From positions 1,118,738,907 to 1,118,802,906 of the forward strand of contig NC_056733.1 of the NCBI RefSeq assembly GCF_019279795.1: a stretch of DNA of 64,000 nt. The letters are read 5' to 3'. Each line of letters begins with the position of its first letter. Position 1 is the first letter of the stretch. Made by a program: the position numbers and the translations under genes. The notes beneath the pieces are model-generated. The model saw nothing but the letters and a program-made list of their open reading frames with translations, was not told the DNA's origin and did not search any database. The stretch is from Protopterus annectens. Taxonomy: Eukaryota; Chordata; Ceratodontiformes; Protopteridae. Shown here piece by piece: positions 34,360 through 44,689 of this stretch.

Positions 34360-35885
34360 GGCCTTTGGAGTTCTGTATCCACCTGGTGCTGCACCAGGTG
34401 GGTGCACCCTGGTTTTTCAGTGAAAATGTCCCCAAACTCCTGTAACACTGCTCATATTTCTTGAACATGGGTAGGAGAGAGCTGCTGGGACATTGCTGCC
34501 GCTTCCACTGAAGTGTCAGTCCGAGCCTCACTGAGGAGATCAGTCACTAGATCTCCCTCAGACACCTCCTGCAATCCACTCCAAATGCTCAGCACAAGGG
34601 CCTCCCTATCATGGTAAGGTTTCATCATGTCAACATGGTACAATTTGTGTCCCTGCCTCCTGTCTAGCAGTTCTACCATGTAGTTAACATCACTTACCTT
34701 TCTTACTACCTTGTAGGGTCCCTCCCAAGCTGCTTGCAGCTTGTTGTGGTTGACAGGGATGAGAACTATTACCTGCTGCCCTACAGCACACTCTCTTGCT
34801 CGAGCATTCTGGTCATACCAGACCTTTTTCTGTTGTTGGGCTTTTGCCAGGTTCTCCTGGGCCAAGCCCATGAGTTCCCTGAGCCTTGTCCTGAAGTTTA
34901 GAACATATGACACAACAGACTCCTTGGAGATTCACACTTACCTTCTCACTCATCTCAAATTAAATTTAGAGGTCCCCTCACCCTATGCCCATACAGCAAC
35001 TCAAAGGGTGAAAAACGCGTGGACTCCTGGGGAACCCCTCTGTAAGCAAACAACAGATGGGGAAAATATCTGTCCCACTCCCTCTTAAACTGGTCTGCAA
35101 ATGCCAGTAGAATGGAATTGATTGCAAAGTTTAACCTCTCAACAAGACCATTAGTCTGGGGATGGTTGGGAGTGGTCTACAGATGCTTCACCCCACAGTA
35201 CTTCCACAGACAAGCCAGCAGGTCTGACATGAAATTCGCATATCTGTCAGTCAGTATTTCTTTTGGGAAACCTACCCCGCTGAAAATCTCTAACAAAGCA
35301 TTTACCACATTTTCTGCCTCAATGGAGGACAGAGACACTGCCTTAGGGTATCTTGTAGCATAACCTATTACCACTAGGATGTACATTTTCCCTGTGAAAC
35401 TTGGGGTACTCAGAGGCCCCACAATACCCATAGCTACACTCTGAAATTACTCCTCAATCACAGGCAAAGGCATCAAAGGAGGTCTCACCTTTTCTCCTGC
35501 CTTGCCTACCTTTTGGCACTGCTCACAGGTCCTGCAGTACCCTGTTACATCTGTGGAAATTCCAGGTCAGTACAAGTTCTGCATAATATGTCTCTCTGTA
35601 TGTTTTATGCTCATATGACCTGCAAAGGGAATATCATGGACTATGGCTAGAAGCCCCAGATGGTAGGCTCTAGGCACTACCCATGTACTCTATTCTCTCA
35701 CCTTCTAGCCCTCCCTCAGGGGTCCACTCTCTATACAGTAACCTTTTGTCCCAGTATACAGATACCTCCTTCCCTTGAGAAGAAGGTGCCTCACTAGCTA
35801 CCTGCCTCAGACCTTGTAATGTAGGGTCTGAGAGCTGAGCCTGTCTCAACAATCTCTTTGTAACCTTTCCAAGCTGGTGTTCCAC
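34360..35885 (-). pseudogene. Gmr1-like integrase and linker to RT
   Basis: Inserts element DNA into the host genome. On the minus strand 35,885-35,670 is the N-terminal region. A His-Cys zinc-binding segment follows (HDIPFAGHMSIKHTERH near 35,630, then CRTCEQCQ near 35,535). The core (35,431-35,100) has ILTDRYANFMSDLL with the second Asp and, later, LVERLN with the Glu. The position of the first Asp reads Gly in VAMGIVGPL (35,437). The C-terminal GPY/F-like part is at 34,913-34,452 (WEGPYKVVRKVSDVNYMVE). After a stop, QEFGDIFTEKPG (34,440-34,405) leads toward RT, and the frame is cut at 34,360. Confidence 0.86.
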
Positions 35886-36360
35886 AGGAATCTGTCATCT
35901 TCTGACAGCGGTGCCTCACTGTCAGCCTGGGTACTACTACTCGCCTCTACCTTTGCAGGCACTACGTCCAAGGGAACATCAGTACCCGCAAGCAGCTGTG
36001 GCTCACCTTCAGTCTCAATGCTGTGGGGTAGCTCCTTCCCTGAAGTAACCACCTCACTAGTCCTGGCTGTAAGTATGCACTCTGTCTGTGTCTCCCCCAG
36101 GTTACCAGACCCACATGCTTGTCTCGAATCGTGACTGCGTGTAACTCCATAAACACATGGTACTGCCTCATCAAAATCCTTCCCTATCAGGACATCTGCA
36201 GGATGGTAGTTCAGTACCCCTGTTGTCTCAAGACAGCCTACTATTGGTATTTTGTCTTTCCCACGTACTGGCTCTCTCACCTTTTGTTCCCCGCCTTGCC
36301 CCCGTGGACATCTGTATACCACATGGTCCCACTAGTTGCATTCAAAACATTTAACCCTAA
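35886..36360 (-). pseudogene. Gmr1-like zinc knuckle and protease remnant
   Basis: On the minus strand near 36,350-36,305 there is a CCHC pattern (C-x2-C-x4-H-x4-C) with a stop inside it. The region downstream has PADVLIGKDF (36,193), typical of the C-terminal part of retroelement proteases. The segment expected to hold the DTG active site is not seen, so it is probably deleted. A Ser/Glu-rich tail leads to the integrase. Confidence 0.65.
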
Positions 36361-36479
36361 GTATGTACCTGGTCTAGTGGCTTCCCCTACTACTGACAGA
36401 TTCTGTTGGGGCAGTCAGGGCTGCCCACCATGGGTTCCTTTAGACCCGTGAGCAGTACTTAGGGTCCCTTTCCTATGCA

Positions 36480-37402
36480 GGGATGCCCTGGTTGCTAGGT
36501 ATAGGTCTCCCTTCTTCCCAACTCATCTGAAGTAGCACATTGTCTATCAGCTAACCAGATCCTCATGTCCTCAGGCAAAGTGCTAAGGGCTTGTTCCCTC
36601 ACCGAAAGGTCTGCCAGCCCTTCAAAAGTGGTGACCTGACATCCACTCAACCACTTATGAAAATATGTGCTCAGTTCAGCAAGATATTCACACACATTTT
36701 CTTCTGCCTTGCGTCTATACGCACAAAACTTTTTCCTATAAGTTTCAGTTGTTAGCTTAAAAAATTATAACAGACAATTCTTAACAGCAGTATAATCAAA
36801 AAATATGTGATCAGAAAGTTTAGACAACACAGTTACAACTTTACCATGGAGTAAGGGCGTCAGGAGCCTTTGGTCAACATCGTACTGTTTACACACCCTC
36901 TTAAACATATGAATAAAACTATCTGAGTTATCCCCCTCTGTAAGCTGTGGAAGAAATTGACTGACCTTTGTTGCTTCTGGGGTCCAGTTACTCCCTTCCC
37001 CATTACCTCCATGACTCTGGTGAAGAGTCAGCATCTCCTTTTCATGCTGCCTCTGCATTTCCTTCTCCTCAGCTTCCAGGCGTAGCAGTTTCTCATTCTC
37101 CTCAGCCTGTAGACGTCTTAGTCTCCGTTTCCAAATGCCTGGCCTCCAACTCAAGTCTCTTTAGCTCCAGATGGATTTTTAAGTCCTCTGCAGAAAGGCT
37201 GAGCTGCCCATTCTCTGAGAGTTTACATCTCCACAGCCAGTCTGATCACCCTCCTGATTGCTGTTTTCTGATGCAGCTGTAACCAAATCTGCAATCATGT
37301 CTGCCTTAGTCAGGTTTCCATGCACTAGTCCCTTAGCCTGGCACATCTCAGCCAACTGGCTCCTTGACAGCTTGCCATACTCCTCTGCTGACATGCTTGC
37401 CT
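36480..37402 (-). pseudogene. Gmr1-like Gag with SCAN-like capsid
   Basis: ATG near 37,394 begins MSAEEYGKLSRSQLAEMC, a SAP-like start common in vertebrate gypsy Gags. A charged coiled coil follows at 37,130-37,030 (RLRRLQAEENEKLLRLEAE). The capsid parts FIHMFKRVCKQYDVD (36,915) and ENVCEYLAELSTYFHKWL (36,700) resemble SCAN domains, which are thought to derive from Gmr1-like Gags. A stop at 36,765 and frameshifts break the frame. Confidence 0.78.
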
Positions 37403-37419
37403 GCTCTCCTTGACTAACT

Positions 37420-38306
37420 TCTTCTTTCGACTGCTCCCATTAGGGATCGCCACAGTGGATCATCTGTTTCCATTTCTTCCTGTCCTTTGAATCTTGCTCT
37501 GTCACACCAACCACCTGCATGTCCTCTCTCACCACATCCATAAACCTTATCTTAGGCCTTCCTCTTTTCCTGTTACCTGGCAGCTTCATCCTTAACATCT
37601 TTTTCCGAATATACTCTGCATCCCTCCTCAGCACATGTCCAAACCAACGTAATCTTGCCTCCCTGGCTTTGTCTCCAAACCTTACAACCTGGGCTGACCC
37701 TCTAATATACTTATTCCTAATCCTGTCCACCCTCATCACACCCAGTGCAAATCTTAACATCTTTAACTCTGCCACGTCCAGCTCTGATTCCTGCCTTTTT
37801 GTCAGTGCCACTGTCTCCAACCCATATTACATAGCTGGTCTCACTACCCTCTTATACTCCTTCCCTTTCACTCTTACTGGTAGTTGTCTGTCACAAATCA
37901 CTCCTGACACTCTTCTCCACCGACTCCATCCTGCCTGTACTCTCTTCTTCACCTCTCTTCCACACTCACCATTACTCTGAACTGTTGATTCCAAGTATTT
38001 AAACTCATCCATCTTCGCCGCCTCTACTCCCTACATCCTCACCATTCCTCTTTCCTCCCTCTCATTCACACACATATATTCTGTCTTAGTCCTGCTGACC
38101 TTCATTCTTCTTCCCTCTAGAGCACATCTCCACCTCTCCAGGGTCTCCTCCACCTGTTCCCTACTCTCACTACAGATCACAATGTCATCTGCAAATATCA
38201 TAGTCCACAGGGACTCCTGTCTGATCTCGGTTGTCAGCCTGTCTATCACCATTGAAAATAAGAAAGGGCTCAGAGCTGATCCTTGATGTAATCCTACCTC
38301 CACCTT
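37420..38306 (-). mobile_element. 5'-truncated BovB/RTE-like LINE with target duplications
   Basis: On the minus strand it starts in the RT (VEVGLHQGSALSPFLFSMV) and has the catalytic FADDIVICSESREQVEE near 38,195. The C-terminal half has VAELKMLRFALGVMRVDRI near 37,760 and RWFGHVLRRDAEYI near 37,650. It ends gatccactgtggcgatccct and a gaaagaagaag tail, as in BovB-type RTEs. ctctccttgactaact (37,404) and ctctccctgactaact (38,307) are the 16-bp target duplication with one mismatch. It sits in the gypsy leader between the LTR and gag. Confidence 0.9.
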
Positions 38307-38322
38307 CTCTCCCTGACTAACT

Positions 38323-38514
38323 AAGCTAACAAAAGAAATAAAACAATTGTGATCTGAACTTTGAATCTTCACTGCGTGGCTGATTTAGAGTACAAAAACA
38401 CCTTCAGTGATCACTGTACACAAGTTACAGGAATTCACTATCCTCACCACTACAAGCCAATTGCCAACCAATTAATATGTGGTGTGGATATCCCACCACT
38501 TCCACCAATTAATA
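38323..38514 (-). other. Gmr1-like leader sequence
   Basis: This is the untranslated leader between the 5' LTR and gag, left after subtracting the RTE insertion. No convincing primer-binding site could be matched next to the LTR edge. Confidence 0.45.
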
Positions 38515-38587
38515 TGAGATGCCCATGCACTGGCCCAGTAATTAGGGAGCCTCAATCCTCACCGCTAACACCAGTGAGGGGCGTCTA

Positions 38588-39716
38588 CATTGGGAAGGAT
38601 AAACAAGTACACACACAGTAAAGTACAATTTGGGGGCATGCACATTGGGAAGGATAACAAGTACACACACAGTAAAGTACAATTTGGGGGCATGCACATT
38701 GGGAAGGATAACAAGTACACACACAGTAAAGTACAATTTGGGGGCATGCACATTGGGAAGGATAACAAGTACACACACAGTAAAGTACAATTTGGGGACA
38801 TGCACATTGGGAAGGGTAACAAGTACAGTCACAGTAAAGTACAATTTGGGGGCATGCACATTGGGAAGGATAACAAGTACACACACAGTAAAGTACAATT
38901 TGGGGACATGCACATTGGGAAGGATAACAAGTACACACACAGTAAAGTACAATTTGGGGGCATGCACATTGGGAAGGATAACAAGTACACACACAGTAAA
39001 GTACAATTTGGGGGCATGCACATTGGGAAGGATAACAAGTACACACACACAGTAAAGTACAATTTGGGGACATGCACATTGGGAAGGGTAACAAGTACAC
39101 ACACAGTAAAGTACAATTTGGGGGCATGCACATTGGGAAGGATAACAAGTACACACACAGTAAAGTACAATTTGGGGGCATGCACATTGGGAAGGATAAC
39201 AAGTACACACACAGTAAAGTACAATTTGGGGACATGCACATTGGGAAGGGTAACAAGTACAGTCACAGTAAAGTACAATTTGGGGGCATGCATATTGGGA
39301 AGGATAACAAGTACACACACAGTAAAGTACAATTTGGGGACATGCACATTGGGAAGGATAACAAGTACACACACAGTAAAGTACAATTTGGGGGCATGCA
39401 CGTTGGGAAGGATAACAAGTACACACACAGTAAAGTACAATTTGGGGACATGCACATTGGGAATTATAACAAGTACAGTCACAGTAAAGTACAATTTGGG
39501 GGCATGCACATTGGGAAGGATAACAAGTACACACACAGTAAAGTACAATTTGGGGGCATGCACATTGGGAAGGATAACATGTGCGCACACAGTAAAGTAC
39601 AATTTGGGGGCATGCACATTGGGAAGGATAACAAGTACACACACAGTAAAGTAAAATTTGGGGGCATGCACATTGGGAAGGATAACAAGTACACACACAG
39701 TAAAGTACAATTTCCC
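38588..39716. repeat. 54-bp minisatellite, about 21 copies
   Basis: The unit is cacattgggaaggataacaa, then gtacacacacagtaaagtac and aatttgggggcatg. Twenty-one agtaaagta blocks can be counted. Variants include ggggacatg for gggggcatg, gggtaac for ggataac, acagtcac for acacacac, and a divergent gaattataac unit. As 54 is divisible by three, both strands stay open across the array and give long meaningless reading frames. Confidence 0.97.
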
Positions 39717-40229
39717 TTAAGAGCATCAGAGATCACAGTCAGTCTGGGGCTGGTTTCTCCCTTTTCTTTCCAGATCCCCAATAAGACTCCCCACTGGCGC
39801 AGTTATAGGATCCAGATCTCAGCCTAGTGGTCAAGCTATAAACTGCAGCACCCTCTCTTTCCAACCAGTGCTTTGTGTCCCTGCCCAAGTAGCTGACACA
39901 CACACACACACACACTTTAAGATATGAGTTATATACAAACACAGAGACAATCCTGGGGAAGGCGGGCACAGGTTCTCCAGCTATGCCCCTTCCTACCAGT
40001 CTGTAAGGTAGTACATAGGTGCCGGAAGCTGTTGAAAACTGGGGTGGGGGTGGGGGTTAAGCATAGGTTTATATGGAGGATATTATAAGCTTAGCCAATT
40101 CTCTTTTGGTGCTTGAATTAATATTTTCTGATTAGTCTTACCTATCCCATGGCTGATAATTGTATATTAGCCCTAGTGAGAATAAGTGTGATCATACTAT
40201 AGATAATTCAAGGGGACCCATGTAAGGGA

Positions 40230-41275
40230 TGCAGCATTTAGGAACTGCCTCTATCCATTAGTGGCATGAGGGGTAATCCTGGAGTACATTTTCTAGTACC
40301 CATCCTTAGATCCAAGTTGCATTTGAATATGGACAGATGAGCTTTGTTTTATTTTTATAGATTGTCTATTCTGGAACAGTGGTAGCCTTTGTGATATATA
40401 TCCATCCCTCCACAACATTCAGTTTAGATACCTGCACTGAGTATTTCTGATGCCATTTGACTTGCTAATGTTCAGTAGGTCCATCCGTATTACGTCGGAG
40501 GATTCCTTGTATGCCAGACATGTCCACTCTGTTGGATACAGAGTATAGTAATAAACCTTTGAGGTGGTCCATGCAAGACCTATTGTTTAGGACTTGTATC
40601 CTTTTAGTAAGGTATCACTGAAGGTATTCCACTTGTTGTATGAGGCTGAACAGATAGATGCCAAAGTGGGCATTATGCAAAATGATTGACCTAATGAAAG
40701 CTTTGTAAAGGGGAACAACATCTCTAGATCTAGTCACAATCAATTTGTTTATAAGCTGTGCAATATGGAAAGGCTTTCTTATGACTCTGGGCACATGTTG
40801 GTCAAAAGTTAGGTCACTGTACGCACAAGTTCCCAAATCCCAAACAATTGGGTCTGTTTTCAGAGGGCATTGTCATGATTTTGACACCAGTTATTATTTG
40901 GGACAAACCTTCCTGCATGATGGGTAAGACATTTAGGGATTCAGTAACTGCTCCTAGCTTGCAGTCATCTCAAACTTAGCCAGCCAAAGCCCTTTGGTAT
41001 TTCCTTTTAGTTTTGAGATTTATATGATAAACAGAAAAAGTCTCCACACCGAATCCTGGGGGACTCCATTGGTGACTGGTCTCTTCCCGTTTTGACCTCC
41101 TGCATCCTGTAAACAAGTTGGCAATCCAGCTAGTGATGCAAGTGTTTGCCCCTACATTATTCATCTTTTGTACTACACCCGAGTAGCGGATTGTGTCAAA
41201 AGGCTTGGCCAGGTCAAGGTAATGTGGTGTGAACTGATTTACCTTCATCAATTGCTTAAGTAACAAGAGTAAAGC
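40230..41275 (-). pseudogene. LINE-B (CR1-like) ORF2 3' fragment
   Basis: On the minus strand RT sequence (DLAKPFDTIRYSGVV, then TSWIANLFTG) at 41,220-41,100 is followed by the C-terminal part (DLTFDQHVPRVIRKPFHIA, then VPLYKAFIRSIILHNAHFG) at 40,815-40,660 and a KCNLD..MGTRKCTPG stretch near 40,310. It parallels the larger copy at 45,545-46,600. Stops are frequent. Confidence 0.78.
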
Positions 41276-41299
41276 TTAAAATTTGCCCATGATTTTGAG

Positions 41300-42025
41300 C
41301 CTTTTACACTTTCCTCTGGGCTGTTTTCAAACACATTTTTAGGGCCATGCATACATGTATGCATTCTTTGATACACCTTCCTGACTGTATTAATCTATAT
41401 TCCTTGTGTAGTACAGCACCAGTTGTTAGAATGCATTTTAAATTTGTAGTTTTGATCAGTCTTCTGGTAAGCAATGAAGCAAAATGTATGAACTAATAAT
41501 GACAAAACTACCCTTTTCAGAAAATTTCAACTATAAAAGGCCACTCAAACGTCTGTCATTAGAATCCACCAATTTCAGTAAATATGCAAAATGTCTGCAG
41601 AAGTCAGTCATCTAAATAATTCCACATTAAAGGGATCTCTAACTAATGAAGAGGTTGCTGCTAGGAAACAACTTTATATTTCATTTTTTCATGTACAAAT
41701 AAAGTAAGAATAAATTGTCTATGTTAGTCTAAAAATGATAAGCTAGTAATACTGCAATAGGGAATGGATGGCAAACTGATAACAGGTTCATAGTTAGTAG
41801 GTAACTCCTCCAAAGTAGGACGTTCACAGGGCTGCAGCATCCACTACCTTTAAAGTACAGCACAGTGCAGTATCAGCAATTCATCTGCATACTGTGGGAG
41901 TAAAACCCACAGCCTTCTGAATCAAAAGTAAAGCTAGTACCTGTTGTGCTACTAACAATGCAAACAGACTTGAAATAAGCAGCACTAAACTTCTCTTCCC
42001 CTGAAGCTCTCAGCTCCTTGTAAAA
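41300..42025 (-). repeat. Second copy of the ~750-bp dispersed repeat
   Basis: It matches 26,510-27,280, including the tRNA-like head at about 41,896-41,966. It lacks the 66-bp duplication. It lies inside the 5' LTR insertion. Confidence 0.72.
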
Positions 42026-42029
42026 TGTT

Positions 42030-42120
42030 CTATTTAACATTTATTTACCAGGAAAGTCCAACTTGGAACAAAGCCAATTTTCAGCAGAGGCCCAGGGAAA
42101 AATGCTCCAGACACATAGGA
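42030..42120 (-). mobile_element. LINE-A type tail fragment (SINE or LINE end)
   Basis: The reverse complement reads tccctgggcctctgctgaaa, then a ttggctttgttccaagttgg phrase and actttcctggtaaataaatg. This matches the tail at 33,446-33,530 and the LINE-A 3' end. The upstream part is cut off by the LINE-B tail next to it. Confidence 0.75.
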
Positions 42121-42335
42121 TCATAGAAAGTTACTAGGCTAATAGCCCTGGGTCCCTTACAAGCCTAGCCAAGAGTTTATCCCAAAAAAAAGAAACCTCA
42201 GTCAGCACCTCTCACCCCTGGCAATGAGGGACAAAGGTGGAACCCCTAGGACAAATTTATGGTTTCCCATCCGCTTCATCAAAGTTGCATTTGAAGAGGG
42301 TCAGTGAGGTACTCTGACATATATGGGAAGTTTAG
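42121..42335 (-). mobile_element. LINE-B (CR1-like) 3' end fragment
   Basis: The reverse complement encodes LTLFKCNFDEADG near 42,300 and ends ggctaggcttgtaagggacc, then cagggctattagcctag and tttctatgatcct. The same end occurs at 51,140-51,205, 58,815-58,868 and 62,270-62,335. Confidence 0.8.
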
Positions 42336-42892
42336 GCAAAGTTTGTCTCTGATGACCCAGAAATCCTTGATAGATTTAGATTGGACAAGGATATTTTAAG
42401 GGATTTAGTGAGTTTGAATGGTTCACAGAAAAGGACTGGGGGGACATGTGGTCTTTTATAACAAACTCTGGACACCAGGGCATGTACATCCCTCACTATA
42501 CTTGCCAATGGGACCTTCTGGGGACAAACTGGAGATATTGCTGTGCATTTCTCACTTTTATGCCTCAAGAATACTTCAGCAGTTCCTTGTCATACTCTTG
42601 GCACACATAGATCAGTATATTTAAATGTCATTGTTACCTCAGTACACAGCCGGAACCATTTGTGCTTTCCTCACCTGCTCTCCCTCCTCCTCCAGCAAAA
42701 CCGTTTTGATGTTTTCCTTTTTAGATAACCTTATTTTCTCTAAACCCCATTTCTAGCTGCCCTATCTTCCCCTTTACAACCTTATAAAGACACAATCAGT
42801 GTATCCACATTATCCACATAAGGACACCCATGCATTCAGAACATAACACCTTGTATGTTTTTTTTTTTAATTCACTTCTACATATGAACTAA
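42336..42892. other. Unassigned sequence
   Basis: The segment contains a poly-T tract at about 42,860 and short open stretches without recognisable products. I see no gene. Confidence 0.4.
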
Positions 42893-42893
42893 C

Positions 42894-43175
42894 CAGGCCG
42901 CGGTGGTGCAGTGGTTAGCGTTGTCGCCTCACAGCAAGAGGTTCTCCCATTCGATTCTCGGCTGAAGCGCCTTCTATGTGGAGTCTGCATGTCCTCCCTG
43001 CGGTCGAGTGACGCTAAAAACATGCAGGTAGGTGCGAACGTGAATGGGTGTGCCTTCTTTGAAAGTTGGGCGTCGGGCTGGCAACTCGGCACCGTAAAAA
43101 ACCACTGCTAATCATGAGCGGACTGGAGTTCTGCTGTCATGACCCCTAACCGGGAAAAGCTAAAAGACTTTTTAT
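42894..43175 (+). mobile_element. tRNA-derived SINE, full-length-like, fish type
   Basis: The start GCGGTGGTGCAGTGGTTAGC gives the A-box. The B-box-like ATTCGATTCTC lies at about 42,950. The body includes tatgtggagtctgcatgtcc, acatgcaggtaggtgcgaac and the terminal cccctaaccgggaaaagct. This order is that of a widespread fish tRNA-SINE class. Its 3' end does not match the LINE-A or LINE-B tails. It is in the 5' LTR insertion. Confidence 0.85.
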
Positions 43176-43892
43176 AGCTGAACTAAGCACTATTTTCTTC
43201 ACCCGACTGACGGTGATATACATACATTTGAAAGTAATCATCGCCTTACAATCAAAATTGCATTCGCATTCGCATATAATCATACTAGTTTTTATGCATT
43301 TTACAGACTTACAGACAGACCATTAGCTTGTGAGCACATTTGCGCAGCACTTCGTTTTCATGAAGCCAATGCCATCAACTAGCACTGAGCATATCTGCAT
43401 AAAGATGTAGTGGTGCTCTTTGCTGTTTGACCTTGTGCACATACAAAGCCTGGGACTATAATTACCACCCTAAGACTTGCTTTCTACAGTATTCTAGTAA
43501 CGGAGTTTAATACTACTCTTTTCCTTAAAACTATCGGATTATATACATGTTCCACTGTATTGTTAACTAATTTTATTGTAACGTCATGACTCTTGAAAAG
43601 GGGTCCAACTGGTCCAACTCACCTACCTGCAAAGTAAAACAAATACCACAGAAAAGAGTGGTCAGTCAGACTGCTAGCTACCTCTGCACATAATCTATTC
43701 TACTACATGAAAAAGCATAGTGTCACCCTTCCACATCTCATATTTAGACACAGGTCCCTTCTCTTTCACAACCTTCAAAATCTGTCACAGTAAAACAAAG
43801 TAAATGAACCACACACACAATGGAGCCCTTCAGCAAAACCGAGTAAACAGAGCCCAGCAGCTGTAAAAGAAACACACGCACACACTAAATGG
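43176..43892. other. Unassigned sequence before the outer LTR block
   Basis: No coding frame or recognised repeat is visible. A short acacacgcacacac stretch is present at about 43,870. Confidence 0.4.
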
Positions 43893-44290
43893 AGCTGACT
43901 GATTTTAGATTACATCATTCTTAACAATTCTCTGGTTTCCCAGGCTAACAGAAACTCTAAATTTACATTTCTTAGTAAGCTTGCACCTGGTCAGGAAACC
44001 ACAGCAATTAAAGACATTATATATGTAAAAATCTAGCAATTAACTCTGGTCTCAAAACAATAGAAATAATCTGCTGGTTCAGACACCACGGCTTCAAGCC
44101 CTGAGATCAGTCATAAAATGCTTGACTTGTCAGCTTTCTTACAGCAGAGTGCACTGTTGTTACATTTTTGAAGTTCAACATCTAGTACAGTCTTCTCAGA
44201 TTTAAGTGAACAAGCCTGTGGCTTTTATTAATATTTACAAAAACATAGAATTATCTACAAAATTCTATCTAGCTAGACTGACAGCCTTCA

Positions 44291-44684
44291 CATATCTTCA
44301 CAAAAGGCAAGAGGAAATGAGATGGATTGTGTGAGAGAAGACCTGTGACAGTCGGGCATGAGTCTGACTGTCGAAGAAGGTAGGAGAGTGGCATTGTGGT
44401 TTAAGATTAGGGAAATCTGAATGAAAAGGTCAAAGACAGAATCATAGGTGCTACAGCCAACTGACACAAAGTGTTAAGGCTATTGTGTGGCAGAAGAATG
44501 CAAAAGAAGCTAAAAGGTAAGATGTACAACATAGTGGTGCATAGCACAGAAACCGGGGCAGTGAGGACGCTTGTGGTGATGAAGTGCCGTAGGTGTGTAG
44601 TGAGGTGTTCAGTGCATGGCAGGGAAGGAAATGAGAGCATCAGAACAGAAACCAGAGTAGCCCTGTTTCAGACATTATGTGTAA
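44291..44684 (+). pseudogene. RTE-like C-terminal fragments
   Basis: 44,291-44,395 encodes a GKRK..DGLCERR stretch and a final VEEGRRVALWF, continuing the RTE interrupted at 21,406. 44,396-44,684 is a second RTE piece similar to 21,015-21,300 (for example cagaagaatgc..aaagaagc, agtagccc). That stretch is repeated out of order, so a rearrangement or second copy is involved. Confidence 0.6.
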
Positions 44685-44689
44685 GACCT

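Larger units (their letters stand above)
21407..44290 (-). mobile_element. Gmr1-like Ty3/gypsy LTR element with nested insertions
   Basis: On the minus strand the order is 5' LTR (44,290 to 38,515), leader, gag, protease, integrase, linker (34,360), then RT-RNase H (24,102 to 22,786), polypurine tract and 3' LTR (22,767 to 21,407). Integrase before RT is the order known for Gmr1-like elements, unlike ordinary Ty3/gypsy. Insertions enlarge it to 22.9 kb: the hAT-like unit at 24,111-34,352, an RTE at 37,420-38,306 and other elements in the 5' LTR. The LTR pairing is seen directly. The single-element reading is inferred from the frame that stops at 34,360 and resumes at 24,102. Confidence 0.78.
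38515..44290 (-). repeat. 5' LTR of the Gmr1-like element, expanded and interrupted
   Basis: Three blocks match the 3' LTR: 38,515-38,590, 39,690-40,022 and 43,893-44,290. Between the first two, the 54-bp unit is amplified. Between the last two, 3.87 kb of other elements (CR1 fragments, a dispersed repeat, SINEs) replaces about 480 bp of LTR. The outer end is CA at 44,290. No target duplication with 21,402-21,406 is obvious. Confidence 0.72.

Noticed and set aside
38588..39716. CRISPR-like regular repeat array
   Set aside because: Units are contiguous without unique spacers and the context is a eukaryotic LTR.
38542..39827. Long open frames on both strands (up to 394 codons)
   Set aside because: They are by-products of a 54-bp repeat whose length is a multiple of three and lacks stops. 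Both strands and more than one frame are open and the products are pure repeats.
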